Shown here: piece by piece, positions 15,037 through 23,748 of the stretch
Layout of the letters: each line of letters starts with the position of its first letter
How positions within the stretch are numbered: the first letter of the stretch is position 1
DNA from: Orrella dioscoreae
GTDB lineage: Bacteria > Pseudomonadota > Gammaproteobacteria > Burkholderiales > Burkholderiaceae_B
Direction of reading: 5' to 3'
Assembly (NCBI RefSeq): GCF_900089455.2
Contig: NZ_LT907988.1
Span: 372,001-436,000 of the forward strand
DNA: 64,000 bases
Position numbers and translations under genes: made by a program
Notes under the pieces: model-generated
Databases searched by the model: none
The model's input: only the letters and a program-made list of their open reading frames with translations
Told to the model about the DNA's origin: nothing

Positions 15037-16872
15037 ATGTCTTCCGATAACCCGACCGCCTGGCGCGTCACGCCGCAACAGTACGAAGCCTCGCGTCCCG
15101 CCACCCATCGCGTGCCGGCGCCGGCATCGCGCTACCTGGCGATGCGCGATGGCTGCCGCCTGGCCATCGATGTCTACGTGCCGGTGCCGCTGGCGGACCA
15201 GGCAGCGCCTGCCGCGTTTCCCACCATCACGCTGTTCACGCCGTACTACCGCCGTTTCAGGATGGCGCCCGGCGCGACTGGCGAGTGCGCGCCCAACACC
15301 GCCAAGTTGCGCGACTACCTGGTGCCGCGTGGCTATGCCGTCGTGGTGATCGACGTGCGTGGCACGGGGGCGAGCTTCGGCACGCGCGACAGCTTCCGCT
15401 CGCCGCGCGAGCGTGACGACAGCAAGGAGGTGGTGGACTGGATCGTGGCGCAGCCCTGGTCCGATGGCGTGGTGGGCGCCACCGGCATTTCCTATCTGGG
15501 CGCGGCCTCGGATTTCCTGGCAAGCACCGGCCACCCGGCGGTGCGGGCCATCGCGCCTTTGTTCTCGGTGTGGGACACCTATGCCGACAACTACTTTCCT
15601 GGCGGCCTGCAGCTCAAGGCGCTGACGCAGAGCTACGACGACCTGATGGTGGCGCTGGACCATGACCAGCGCCAGATGCTGTCGCGCTTCGTGTATTACG
15701 CGAATCCCGGTTTCGCGGGCCCCCAGCCCGTGGACGAGGACCCGGACGGCGCGCTGCTGGCCCAGGCCGTGCACGAGCACCTGGGCAACTTCCGCCAGAC
15801 GGAGTTCATGCCGGAGTTCCGCTTCCGCGAAGATCCGCTGCCCTATGACGAGACCTTCAGCTCCGCCTCCTTCAGCCCCTACAGCCTGGCCGCCTCCATC
15901 CCCAAGGACGTGGCCGTGCTGTCGGTATCGGGGTGGATGGATGGCGGCGGCTACATGAACGGCGCCATCTCGCGCTACCTGACCCTGTCGGAAAACCGCC
16001 GGCACCTGATGCTGGGGCCGTGGGACCATGGCGCGCGCATCGACATCTCGCCGTGGCGCAAGCAGGAGATGGCCGAGGCGCCCTGGCTGGGTGAAGTGCT
16101 GCGCTTTTTCGACCACTATCTGCTGGGTCGCGACACGGGCCTGGACCGGGAGGCGCCGATCCACTATTACGCCCTGCATTCGGAACAGTGGCGCGCCGCC
16201 AGCCAGTGGCCGCCCCTGCCGCAAGCGCAGGACACGCCGCTTTACCTGTCCGCCGGCGCGGCGCTGGCGGGCCAGGCCGATGCGGCCGCCACGCAGGCCG
16301 ACTACCAGGTGGACTTCACGCTGGGCACGGGGCAGGGCACGCGCTATGAGCGCATCGCCGCCATCAACAGCACGTCCTATTACCCCGACTGGCAGGGCCG
16401 CACCGACCGCATGCTGAGCTTCACGTCCGCGCCGCTGGCGCAGGCGATGGAACTGGCAGGCCATGCCGTGCTGGAACTGTTCGTCGCCAGCAGCGAACGC
16501 GACGGCGCGCTGTTCGCCTACCTGACCGAGATCGAGGCGGATGGCACCGAGCGGTATGTCAGCGAAGGCTTGTTGCGTCTCCTGCACCGCAAGGAGTCGC
16601 CGTGTCCGGACAGCTACCGCACGACCTGGCCCTTCCATTCCTGCCGCAAGGACGACGCCGCGCCGCTGGTGCCGGGGCGGCAGGAATTCGTGCGCCTGGC
16701 GTTCATTCCCACGGCGTGGCGTTTCTCCGCCGGCAGCCGGGTGCGCCTGTCGATCGCGGGGGCCGACAAGGACCACTGCGGGCAAGTGCCGCATGGCCGG
16801 CCGCCGCGCCTGAGCGTGGGGATGGGCGAAGGCCAGGCCTCGCGGGTGCTGCTGCCCTGGAAAACCGCCTGA
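15037..16872 (+). CDS. CocE/NonD-family alpha/beta hydrolase
   Basis: 611 residues, the usual size. The alpha/beta-hydrolase core has DVRGTGASFG and the nucleophile elbow GISYLG with Ser152. The other likely triad members are Asp302 in GWMDGG and His331 in WDHGAR. The C-terminal third (about 400-611) is the jelly-roll domain of the X-Pro dipeptidyl-peptidase/cocaine-esterase group (MELAGHAVLELFVASSERDG, RLSIAGADKDH). Family members cleave esters, amides or glutaryl side chains; the substrate cannot be inferred. No signal peptide is seen. It is divergent from the LysR gene at 14821, its likely regulator. Confidence 0.9.
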   Translation: MSSDNPTAWRVTPQQYEASRPATHRVPAPASRYLAMRDGCRLAIDVYVPVPLADQAAPAAFPTITLFTPYYRRFRMAPGATGECAPNTAKLRDYLVPRGYAVVVIDVRGTGASFGTRDSFRSPRERDDSKEVVDWIVAQPWSDGVVGATGISYLGAASDFLASTGHPAVRAIAPLFSVWDTYADNYFPGGLQLKALTQSYDDLMVALDHDQRQMLSRFVYYANPGFAGPQPVDEDPDGALLAQAVHEHLGNFRQTEFMPEFRFREDPLPYDETFSSASFSPYSLAASIPKDVAVLSVSGWMDGGGYMNGAISRYLTLSENRRHLMLGPWDHGARIDISPWRKQEMAEAPWLGEVLRFFDHYLLGRDTGLDREAPIHYYALHSEQWRAASQWPPLPQAQDTPLYLSAGAALAGQADAAATQADYQVDFTLGTGQGTRYERIAAINSTSYYPDWQGRTDRMLSFTSAPLAQAMELAGHAVLELFVASSERDGALFAYLTEIEADGTERYVSEGLLRLLHRKESPCPDSYRTTWPFHSCRKDDAAPLVPGRQEFVRLAFIPTAWRFSAGSRVRLSIAGADKDHCGQVPHGRPPRLSVGMGEGQASRVLLPWKTA

Positions 16873-16886
16873 CGCTGGCCTGGCGG

Positions 16887-16916
16887 CGCCGCGGCGGGCA
16901 AGGGCTTGCCGCGGCG
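16887..16916 (+). terminator. GC-rich hairpin after the hydrolase gene
   Basis: CGCCGCGGC and GCCGCGGCG form a perfect nine-pair stem around a 12-base loop, starting 15 bases after the hydrolase stop. No long T-run follows, so it may slow polymerase or protect the 3' end rather than act as a full terminator. Confidence 0.4.
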
Positions 16917-17069
16917 TTATGATCGCTGCCTTGAAAAGCGGCGGTGCGAAGGAGCGGCGGTGGGCGGTGAGGGCGGCCTCTCGCTGGCAGGGCGTGGGCA
17001 TGGTCACGGCGGGATCCCTGCTGTGCTGGGCGGCCACGCGCGAACGCGGGCGATAATTCCGCTTTGCCC

Positions 17070-17318
17070 ATGGCGACCGACATCATGACCGACACCGACG
17101 CGCTGCCTGACCTGCAGGCGCTGGCCAAGCGCCTTTTCGACCTGGAGATCAAGGCCGGGCTGGCCGACGACATGCTGGACCAGCTCAACCAGACGATCTT
17201 CCGCCAGCAACGCCAGATCGAGCTGCTGGGCAAGGAACTGTTCGAGTTGCGGCGGCAGGGGCAGGAAGGCCCCGGTACGCCGCGCAACCTGCGCGACGAA
17301 CTGCCTCCGCATTACTAG
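17070..17318 (+). CDS. slyX: SlyX family protein
   Basis: 82 residues from ATG 17070 (a TTG at 17064 and an ATG at 17085 are alternatives). The protein is one long amphipathic helix (LAKRLFDLEIKAGLADDMLDQ, LNQTIFRQQRQIELLGKEL) ending in the SlyX-type tail DELPPHY. SlyX proteins are small coiled-coil proteins of unknown function, widespread in proteobacteria. The gene stands alone between the hydrolase and the converging phytase-like gene. Confidence 0.85.
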   Translation: MATDIMTDTDALPDLQALAKRLFDLEIKAGLADDMLDQLNQTIFRQQRQIELLGKELFELRRQGQEGPGTPRNLRDELPPHY

Positions 17319-17345
17319 GCCCACCCCCGAGGCGCTGGCGCGCGC

Positions 17346-17392
17346 GCCCCTTCAAGGGGGCGATGCTGGCGGACCGGCGGAGCCGGCTCCGC
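17346..17392. repeat. Intergenic hairpin element
   Basis: Two inverted repeats sit close together: CCCCTT-c-AAGGGG (17347-17359 region) and GCGGAGCCGGCTCCGC, a perfect 16-base palindrome at 17377-17392. The block resembles the GC-rich hairpin elements scattered between genes in beta-proteobacteria. It overlaps the 3' end of the phytase-like gene and encodes that protein's low-complexity tail. Confidence 0.45.
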
Positions 17393-18608
17393 TGCGTCCC
17401 GGCTCGTTGCGGCTTTCCTCTCGGACTTCGAACGCCAGGAACAGCGTGACCTGGGATGCATTGAAGTTGTCGTCGGACACCATCACCAGCGTGGCGTTGC
17501 CGTTGGGCAGGCGCGGGCCCCAGGCCATGCCTTCCAGGTTGTCCAGGCGCGTGTCCAGCGTCGTCAGGTCCAGCACCAGTTGCTTCGTCACCGGCGTGAA
17601 GGCGCCGGGCCGCAACCGTTCCTGGCCACGCACGTCGCTGCCCGTGGACAGGTCCGCCAGGTAAAGCCGGAGGAAGTTGCGCATGGGGCCGTCTGCCGGT
17701 TGCACCGCCGCGCGTTCCAGCACCAGCAGCCGGGTGGCATCCAGGGCCAGGATCTCCGACACGCCGTTGTCCGCGTGGCGTCCGTGCGCGGGACGCGCCG
17801 GAATCGGGTCCACCGGATACGCCACCTGGGCCAGCATCCCGCCTTCTCGGTCGATGCGCGTGAACCGCGCCCAGCCGCCTTCATCGGGCGTGGGCGCCGG
17901 CCCGTCCTGCGCCAGCGGCCCCTCCATGCCCACCCACAGCGATTGCCCGTCCGGCGTGAAGGTCAGCCCCTCGAAGGCCAGGTTGCGGCGTGGCCCCTGG
18001 ATGCGCAGGCGGTGGACACCGAAGCCCGGCAGCGTGGGCAGTTGCGCCTGCAGCTGGCCGGCGGGACTCATGCGGACGATGCCGGGCGGCAGGCCCAGCG
18101 CCCGGTCGCCTTCGCCAGCCAGCCAGAAGCCGGGCGCCAACGGGTCCCATCGCACCGCTTCCCAGTCCGGCACGTCGCCACCCGCCCACAAGTAGCGCCA
18201 CGGGTCGGGATAGGGCGTGCCGTCCGCCTGCCGCAGCACGCGCATGCCGGTGAAGGTCACGCCGTGCAGGCCATCGGCGTCCAGGTCCAGCGTGGCGGTG
18301 TAGACCCGTGCCGGGGCGTGCTGGGAGCGGTCATCGCTGACCAGCAGCCATTTCCGCGTGGCCGGGTCGTAGTCCAGGCCGGACAGGCCGCCCACGCGCG
18401 TGCCGTCGACCATCAGGCCGGCGGGCAGCGTGGCGCTGCCCAGCAGGCGCAGGCCGGGCAGCGCGGGCGTCGGGGAGGGCGCTTGCGCGAGCACGGCCTG
18501 TGGCGCCACGGCCAGCCAGCAGGCAATGAAAGCAGTTCGACAGAATTTCCGGAAATAGAGTGGTGACACGATATATGAGTCGCGCGAGCGGAATCTGATA
18601 AATCCCAT
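17352..18608 (-). CDS. Phytase-like esterase family protein, secreted
   Basis: 418 residues. An unusually long basic N-terminal stretch precedes a hydrophobic signal segment (FIACWLAVAPQAVLAQA), so the protein should reach the periplasm. The mature part has the esterase-like/phytase beta-propeller hallmarks: GGLSGLDYDPATRKWLLVSDD, FEGLTFTPDG, and near the end NLEGMAWGP with LVMVSDDNFN. The family (PF13449 type) is thought to hydrolyse phosphate or ester bonds, but enzymology is sparse. The last 15 or so residues (GRSGAGSAGPPASPP) come from a palindromic intergenic element and are probably not part of the ancestral protein. ATG 18608 lacks a clear ribosome-binding site; a GTG 14 codons in is possible. 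Confidence 0.8.
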   Translation of the reverse strand: MGFIRFRSRDSYIVSPLYFRKFCRTAFIACWLAVAPQAVLAQAPSPTPALPGLRLLGSATLPAGLMVDGTRVGGLSGLDYDPATRKWLLVSDDRSQHAPARVYTATLDLDADGLHGVTFTGMRVLRQADGTPYPDPWRYLWAGGDVPDWEAVRWDPLAPGFWLAGEGDRALGLPPGIVRMSPAGQLQAQLPTLPGFGVHRLRIQGPRRNLAFEGLTFTPDGQSLWVGMEGPLAQDGPAPTPDEGGWARFTRIDREGGMLAQVAYPVDPIPARPAHGRHADNGVSEILALDATRLLVLERAAVQPADGPMRNFLRLYLADLSTGSDVRGQERLRPGAFTPVTKQLVLDLTTLDTRLDNLEGMAWGPRLPNGNATLVMVSDDNFNASQVTLFLAFEVREESRNEPGRSGAGSAGPPASPP

Positions 18609-18698
18609 GTGTTCAATGCAGGTTATCCCGGGTGTCTAAGGGTAAATGTATCGCTATACGATCCTTTCACTTTGCTTTCTCCGTGTCTGGAGTCGATC

Positions 18699-20204
18699 GT
18701 GGAATTGTTAGACAACCTCATGCTGGGCTTCTCGGTGGCCTTCACGCCCGAGAACCTGCTTTATGCCCTGCTGGGCTGCATCCTGGGCACGCTGGTGGGG
18801 GTGCTGCCTGGCCTGGGTCCAGTGCCCACCATCGCCATGCTGCTGCCCATCACCTATGTGCTGCCACCCATCGCCGGCCTGATTATGCTGGCTGGCATCT
18901 ATTACGGCACGCAGTATGGCGGCTCGACCACGGCCATCCTGGTGAACCTGCCGGGTGAGACCGCTGCCGTGGTGACCGTGCTGGATGGGCACCAGATGGC
19001 GCGCAATGGCCGCGCCGGTGCGGCGCTGGCGCTGGCGGCGATCGGCTCGTTCTTCGCTGGCAGCTTCGCCACCCTGCTGATCGCGGCGTTCGCGCCGCCG
19101 CTGGCGGAGATCGCGTTCAAGTTCGGTCCCGCCGAATATTTCTCTTTGATGGCGTTGGGCTTGATCGGTGCCGTGGTGCTGGCGTCGGGCTCGCTGCTGA
19201 AAGCCATCGGGATGATCCTCATCGGCCTGCTGCTGGGCATGGTCGGCACGGACGTGAACTCGGGCGTGGCGCGCTACGACTTCGGCATCCCGGAACTGCA
19301 GGACGGTATCGACTTCGCCATCGTCGCCATGGGCGTGTTCGGCCTGGCCGAGATCATGTCCAACCTCGAGCAGAAAGAGAACCGCGTCGACATCACCGAC
19401 AAGGTTGGCTCGCTGTATCCGAACCGGCAGGAAATGAAGGAGGCGGCGCCCGCCATGCTGCGCGGCACGGCGCTGGGCTGCATGCTGGGCCTGCTGCCGG
19501 GCGGCGGCGCGACGCTGTCGTCGTTCTCTTCCTACACGCTGGAAAAGAAGATATCGAAGGAGCCGGAGCGTTTCGGCAAGGGCCATCCCGCCGGCCTGGC
19601 GGGGCCGGAGTCGGCCAACAACGCGGGCGCGCAGACCTCCTTCATTCCGCTGCTCACCCTGGGCATACCGGGGAACGCCGTGATGGCGTTGATGGTGGGG
19701 GCCATGACCATCCACAACATCCAGCCCGGCCCGCAGGTCATGACGAGCCATCCGGAACTGTTCTGGGGCCTGGTGGCGTCGATGTGGATCGGCAACCTGA
19801 TGCTGGTGGTGCTGAACCTGCCGCTGGTGGGCCTGTGGGTGAAGCTGCTGAAGGTGCCCTACCGCATCCTGTTTCCGGCCATCCTGGTGTTCTGCACGGT
19901 TGGCGTCTATTCCCTGAACTACAACGTCTTCGACATCTACATCACTGCCGTCTTCGCGATGGTGGGCTATGTGTGGGCGAAGCTGAAGTGCGAAGGCGCG
20001 CCGCTGCTGTTGGGTCTGGTGCTGGGTCCCATGATGGAAGAGAACTTCCGCCGGGCGCTGCTGCTCTCGCGCGGGGAATTCATGACCTTCATCGAGCGTC
20101 CGCTGTCGGCGTCGCTACTGGGCGCGGCGCTGATACTGGTCGTGTTGGTGGCCCTGCCGTCGGTGAAGCGCAAGCGCCAGGAGGCGTTCGTCGAAGAGGA
20201 GTAG
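18699..20204 (+). CDS. tctA: Tripartite tricarboxylate transporter large membrane subunit TctA
   Basis: 501 residues, matching the family length of about 500, with roughly a dozen membrane segments. Conserved loops are present: GVLPGLGPVPTIAMLLP, YYGTQYGGSTTAILVNLPGE, LLPGGGATLSSF and PLLTLGIPGNAVMALMVGAM. GTG 18699 is chosen because GGAG lies six bases upstream and the family N-terminus (ELLDNLMLGF) begins there. TctA forms the transport channel with the small TctB and a periplasmic Bug/TctC receptor. No tctB is visible on either side, so it depends on a partner elsewhere. It is divergent from the phytase-like gene. Confidence 0.95.
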   Translation: MELLDNLMLGFSVAFTPENLLYALLGCILGTLVGVLPGLGPVPTIAMLLPITYVLPPIAGLIMLAGIYYGTQYGGSTTAILVNLPGETAAVVTVLDGHQMARNGRAGAALALAAIGSFFAGSFATLLIAAFAPPLAEIAFKFGPAEYFSLMALGLIGAVVLASGSLLKAIGMILIGLLLGMVGTDVNSGVARYDFGIPELQDGIDFAIVAMGVFGLAEIMSNLEQKENRVDITDKVGSLYPNRQEMKEAAPAMLRGTALGCMLGLLPGGGATLSSFSSYTLEKKISKEPERFGKGHPAGLAGPESANNAGAQTSFIPLLTLGIPGNAVMALMVGAMTIHNIQPGPQVMTSHPELFWGLVASMWIGNLMLVVLNLPLVGLWVKLLKVPYRILFPAILVFCTVGVYSLNYNVFDIYITAVFAMVGYVWAKLKCEGAPLLLGLVLGPMMEENFRRALLLSRGEFMTFIERPLSASLLGAALILVVLVALPSVKRKRQEAFVEEE

Positions 20205-20245
20205 GTGCCGCGGCCGGTGTCGGGCTTGCGCCGCGCGATGCGAGC

Positions 20246-20707
20246 TCAGGCCCGTTTCACGAAGTGCTTCAGCAGGGTGCTGAGCAGCGGGCCGGTGGCG
20301 CTGAGTTCGTCCAGGTGCGCGCCTGACAGCAGCCGCAACTTGGCTTCGGTCAGTTCGGTGACGCGGATGTTGATGCGGCGCCGGTCGCGCGGATCGTGCT
20401 CGCGGCTGACCAGGCCCATGCGCTCCAGGCGGCCGACCAGTTCGCCCGCGCTGTGATGGCGCAGCAGCATGCGGTCGGCGATTTCGCCGACCGTCAGCAC
20501 GTCGTCGGGAGAGCCCTTGATGGCCAGCAGCACCTGGTGCTGCTGCGGCGTGAGGCCATTGGCGGCGGCGGCCGCTTCGCTGAAGGCGAGGAACTTGCGT
20601 AATTCGTAGCGCAGCTTGGACAGCGCAATGAAGTCCGCCTTGCCGGGAACGCGCTGCGGCACGGCGGGCACGACGGGACTGTGTTCGGTGTCTGGCATCG
20701 CGGACAT
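20246..20707 (-). CDS. MarR-family transcriptional regulator
   Basis: 153 residues from ATG 20707 (ATG 20698 also possible). The core is a winged helix-turn-helix: LTPQQHQVLLAIKGSPDDVLT, then the recognition region VGEIADRMLLRHHSAGELV and the wing HDPRDRRRINIRVTE. MarR dimers repress transport, stress or catabolic genes and respond to small phenolic or lipophilic ligands. It is convergent with tctA (41-base gap) and divergent from the DUF445 gene, either of which might be a target. Confidence 0.88.
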   Translation of the reverse strand: MSAMPDTEHSPVVPAVPQRVPGKADFIALSKLRYELRKFLAFSEAAAAANGLTPQQHQVLLAIKGSPDDVLTVGEIADRMLLRHHSAGELVGRLERMGLVSREHDPRDRRRINIRVTELTEAKLRLLSGAHLDELSATGPLLSTLLKHFVKRA

Positions 20708-20800
20708 GGTCTGTACCCTGAGGACGTTCCATTGTACGGCTGCATGCCGCCATGGGCCGCGTGCTTGGTCGGCCCGTCCGCCGGTGCTACGCTGCGGGCC

Positions 20801-22102
20801 ATGACAGACGCCTCGCGTACCCAGACCCTTGCCGCGCGCCGCGCCGAACTGCGCCGCATGAAGATCGGCGCCGCGGCGCTGCTGGCGCTCATGGTCGCGG
20901 GGCTCATCCTTGCGCATGCCATGGGCGGGCAGGGCGGCTGGGCCTGGCTGCGCGCCTTCTGCGAAGCGGCCACCGTGGGCGCCTTGGCGGACTGGTTCGC
21001 CGTGGTGGCGTTGTTTCGCCACCCGCTGGGCATACCGGTGCCGCACACCGCCATCATTCCCTCAAACAAGGATCGCCTGGCCGACAAGCTGGGCGTCTTC
21101 GTGCGTGACCACTTCCTGGAGCCCGGCATCTTGATGGCGCGCATCCAGGCCTTCGACCCAGCCGCACGCCTGGGGCAATGGCTGGCCGTGCCCGACAACA
21201 CGCGCCGCCTGGCGCAGGGGGCGCGCCAGGCGGCACTGCAGTCGCTGGAATTGCTGGACGAGGTTGCCGTGCGCCGCGCCATCCACGGTTTCGTCATGGG
21301 CCGCCTGCACCGGTGGAACGCGGCCGCCACCGCGGGAGACGTGCTTGGCCTGCTGACGCGCGACGGCCGTCACCAGGAACTGCTGGACGCCGCGCTGGAG
21401 CGCATGGCGCAATACCTGGGCAAGGAGGAAATCCGCCAGCGCGTGTCGGCCCTGCTGGTCAAGCACGCCAGCCGTGAATGGCCGCGCCTGGTGGGCGCGG
21501 TGGAGCTGGTGTCGTCGGTGGATGACATCGCCGATCGGCTGGCCGACCGGATGTCGCGCGCGCTGCTGGAAGAGCTGCGCGACGTGCTGTCGGCGCCCGA
21601 GCATCCGCTGCGCCAGGAATACGAAGCCTGGTTCGCGGACTATGTCACGCGCCTGCGCGACGATCCCGACCTCGCACACCAGGCCGAGGCCATCAAGCAG
21701 CGCCTGATGGATCATCCCGACGTGCAGGAATACGTGCGCGGTCTGTGGGACGACATCCAAGACGCCTTGCGCCGCGACCTGATGCGCGAAGATTCGGTGC
21801 TGGCGCGCCACCTGGACGACGTATTGCTGGCGCTGGGCCGCAAGGTAAGCGAGGACGCGTCCCTGCGTGACGCGATCAACGCGCATGTGATGGCCAACGC
21901 CGAGACGCTGACGGAAGACCTGCGCGAGGAGGCCTCGGCGCACATCGCGCGCACGGTCAAGGCCTGGGACGAACGCAAGCTGGTCGACGAACTGGAGCTC
22001 AGCGTGGGCCGCGACCTGCAGTACATCCGCTACAACGGCACGCTGGTGGGCGGCCTGATCGGCCTGGCCCTGCACGCCCTGGTGCTTGCCGCATCGGCGT
22101 GA
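20801..22102 (+). CDS. DUF445 family membrane protein (YjiN-like)
   Basis: 433 residues. A hydrophobic segment near residues 22-40 and the conserved block CEAATVGALADWFAVVALFRHPLGIPVPHTAIIP (given here as the segment at about 50-83) mark DUF445. A long helical charged region (about 100-390) follows, and a final hydrophobic segment GGLIGLALHALVL ends the protein. It is likely an inner-membrane protein with a large soluble helical domain. The function is unknown. It is divergent from the MarR gene. Confidence 0.85.
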   Translation: MTDASRTQTLAARRAELRRMKIGAAALLALMVAGLILAHAMGGQGGWAWLRAFCEAATVGALADWFAVVALFRHPLGIPVPHTAIIPSNKDRLADKLGVFVRDHFLEPGILMARIQAFDPAARLGQWLAVPDNTRRLAQGARQAALQSLELLDEVAVRRAIHGFVMGRLHRWNAAATAGDVLGLLTRDGRHQELLDAALERMAQYLGKEEIRQRVSALLVKHASREWPRLVGAVELVSSVDDIADRLADRMSRALLEELRDVLSAPEHPLRQEYEAWFADYVTRLRDDPDLAHQAEAIKQRLMDHPDVQEYVRGLWDDIQDALRRDLMREDSVLARHLDDVLLALGRKVSEDASLRDAINAHVMANAETLTEDLREEASAHIARTVKAWDERKLVDELELSVGRDLQYIRYNGTLVGGLIGLALHALVLAASA

Positions 22103-22108
22103 CACGCC

Positions 22109-22198
22109 TTGCTTTCGCCGGAAGATAAAAATGCCGTCAAACAACGCCGTTCGTTTCTGAAGAACGCCACGCTGGGCGCCGCTGCAGGCGGCGCGCCT
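22109..22198 (+). pseudogene. Remnant of a twin-arginine signal peptide
   Basis: The frame starting at TTG 22109 encodes QRRSFLKNATLGAAAGGA, a convincing twin-arginine export signal, after a short polar stretch. It has no ATG in frame, and it runs directly into the palindrome and sigma-54 promoter region of the next operon with no matching mature protein. I read it as the 5' end of a lost Tat-exported gene left behind by a deletion. The frame stays open to 22417 but the rest has no recognisable protein character. Confidence 0.5.
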
Positions 22199-22204
22199 CA
22201 CCAC

Positions 22205-22222
22205 TGCGTGGCATGCCACGCA
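22205..22222. promoter_or_regulatory. Perfect 18-base palindrome, candidate enhancer-binding site
   Basis: TGCGTGGCATGCCACGCA is perfectly palindromic and lies about 170 bases upstream of the sigma-54 promoter, within the range where bacterial enhancer-binding proteins bind. A related sequence with GCATGCCA occurs about 50 bases further on (around 22261-22268), and GCGGA-T-TCCGC (22239-22249) is another inverted repeat between them. Confidence 0.6.
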
Positions 22223-22387
22223 AATGCTGCACGACGGTGCGGATTCCGCCCCGCCAACGTGCATGCCAGCCGTGTCGCCCGTGCCATGAAGCGGGGTGCA
22301 CCACTTATCTTGACCTGCCGCAAACCCGCGCCGATAAAGGCCTGGCGGGGATGCCGCGTATCAGCGCAGGGAAGACCTGGAAATACC

Positions 22388-22403
22388 TGGCACGCAACTT
22401 GCA
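22388..22403 (+). promoter_or_regulatory. Sigma-54 (RpoN) promoter
   Basis: TGGCACG-CAAC-TTGCA matches the -24/-12 consensus TGGCACG-N4-TTGCW exactly, with GG at 22389-22390 and GC at 22401-22402. Transcription would start near 22414, giving a leader of about 70 bases before the receptor gene at 22486. Confidence 0.85.
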
Positions 22404-22485
22404 TGGTTGAAGCATGAACGGCTGCCGCCGTGTCCGCTGGGGCAAGATTTCATGCGCCTCTTGAATCACTCAAGGGATCACTGCG

Positions 22486-23718
22486 ATGCATCACCTCATG
22501 GGTTTTTCCGCCGCCAGCGCGCGGCGTCTGTGGCGCGCCGTCGTGGGCGGGGCGCTGGCCTGTCTGGCGGCCACCGCCAGCCTTCCCAGCCTGGCGGAAA
22601 AGCCGTTGCGCATCGGGGCGCCCCTGGCACTGAGCGGCGGGCTGGCCGAGGAAGGCAAGAAGCAGCAGGTGGCCTACCAGCTTTGGCTCGAACGCATCCA
22701 GGCCCAGGGGGGCATCATGATCGGCGGCGCGAAAGTGCCGGTCGAGCTGGTGACCTATGACTACCAGTCCGACGAAAAGCGTGCGCAGCAATTGGCCGAG
22801 CGCCTGATCACCCAGGACCGCGTCGATTTCATGACCGCGCCCTTCGGGTCCGGCCATGCCAAGGTGGTCGCCGGCGTCGCCGAGCGCTATGGCGTGCCGG
22901 TGATCGCGGTCGCCTCCAGCGAGCCCGTGCACAACCAGGGCTACAAGCATCTGTTCGGCACCCTGGCGCCCTCCGTGGGGCTGATCGACACGATGATCGA
23001 GTATTTCACGGCGCAGCGGCCGGGGACCGGCACGATCGCCGTGCTGGGGCGCGACGACGTCTTTCCCAAGGTGATGGCGACCACGATGTCCAGGCAGGCG
23101 GCGAAGGCCGGCTTGAAGGTCGTGTACGACACGCTCTATCCCGTGGGCACGATGGACTTCAGCGCGGCGCTTACCGCGATCAAGGCGGCCAGGCCGGACT
23201 GGATATACGTCACCGGCTACACCAGCGATCTCATCCTGGCGCGCAAGCAGATGGCCGACCTGGGCGTGGATGCGCCCATCCTCACCATGGTGACGGGTCC
23301 CGCCTATCCCGAGTTCGTCGATGGCCTGGGCCCGCTGGCCGAGAACGTGACCAGCGCGACGTGGTGGCACGCGTCGCAGACCTATTCCTCGGATGACGTG
23401 TTTGGCGGAACGCAGGCCTTTGCGCAGGCCGTGCGCGACCGCACCGGCAAGGATCCGGACTACGTCCATGCCTCGTCGGCCGCGGCGCTGGTGGTGCTGC
23501 AGAAGGCGGTGGAGGCCGCGGGCACGCGGGACCGTGCCAAGGTACGCGATGCGCTGGCGGGGCTGGACGTCATGACTTTCTATGGTCCGGTGAAATTCCG
23601 CGAGGACGGCATGAACATGAATCGCGAACTGCCCATCATCCAGATCCATGACGGCAATCCCGTCGTGCTGTTCCCCGTCCCCGCGCAGGCCTCCGCGTTG
23701 CGGCTGAGCGCGAAGTGA
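22486..23718 (+). CDS. Branched-chain amino acid/amide-type ABC substrate-binding protein
   Basis: 410 residues. The signal peptide runs to about residue 37 (LPSLAEK). The mature protein is a type I periplasmic receptor of the Leu/Ile/Val or amide class: LRIGAPLALSGGLAEEGKKQQ at the start, VELVTYDYQSDEKRAQQLAERL, then FGSGHAKVVAGVAERYGVPVIA. No permease or ATPase gene is nearby, so it is an orphan receptor. It is the first gene after a perfect sigma-54 promoter and is followed 30 bases later by a PhyH dioxygenase, suggesting a nitrogen-controlled uptake and oxidation pair. Ligand unknown. Confidence 0.88.
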   Translation: MHHLMGFSAASARRLWRAVVGGALACLAATASLPSLAEKPLRIGAPLALSGGLAEEGKKQQVAYQLWLERIQAQGGIMIGGAKVPVELVTYDYQSDEKRAQQLAERLITQDRVDFMTAPFGSGHAKVVAGVAERYGVPVIAVASSEPVHNQGYKHLFGTLAPSVGLIDTMIEYFTAQRPGTGTIAVLGRDDVFPKVMATTMSRQAAKAGLKVVYDTLYPVGTMDFSAALTAIKAARPDWIYVTGYTSDLILARKQMADLGVDAPILTMVTGPAYPEFVDGLGPLAENVTSATWWHASQTYSSDDVFGGTQAFAQAVRDRTGKDPDYVHASSAAALVVLQKAVEAAGTRDRAKVRDALAGLDVMTFYGPVKFREDGMNMNRELPIIQIHDGNPVVLFPVPAQASALRLSAK

Positions 23719-23748
23719 ATCAACGGAAAGAACGACCGGAGACTTGCC

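Noticed and set aside
22206-22224. A CxxCH haem-binding motif (CVACH) in the frame after the Tat leader
   Set aside because: The codons coincide with the perfect palindrome TGCGTGGCATGCCACGCA, and no cytochrome-like sequence surrounds them, so the motif is a by-product of the DNA site.
22310-22323. Fnr-box-like TTGA-N6-GCAA upstream of the sigma-54 promoter
   Set aside because: One half-site is imperfect, and sigma-54 promoters are not normally controlled by Fnr; a chance match is likely.
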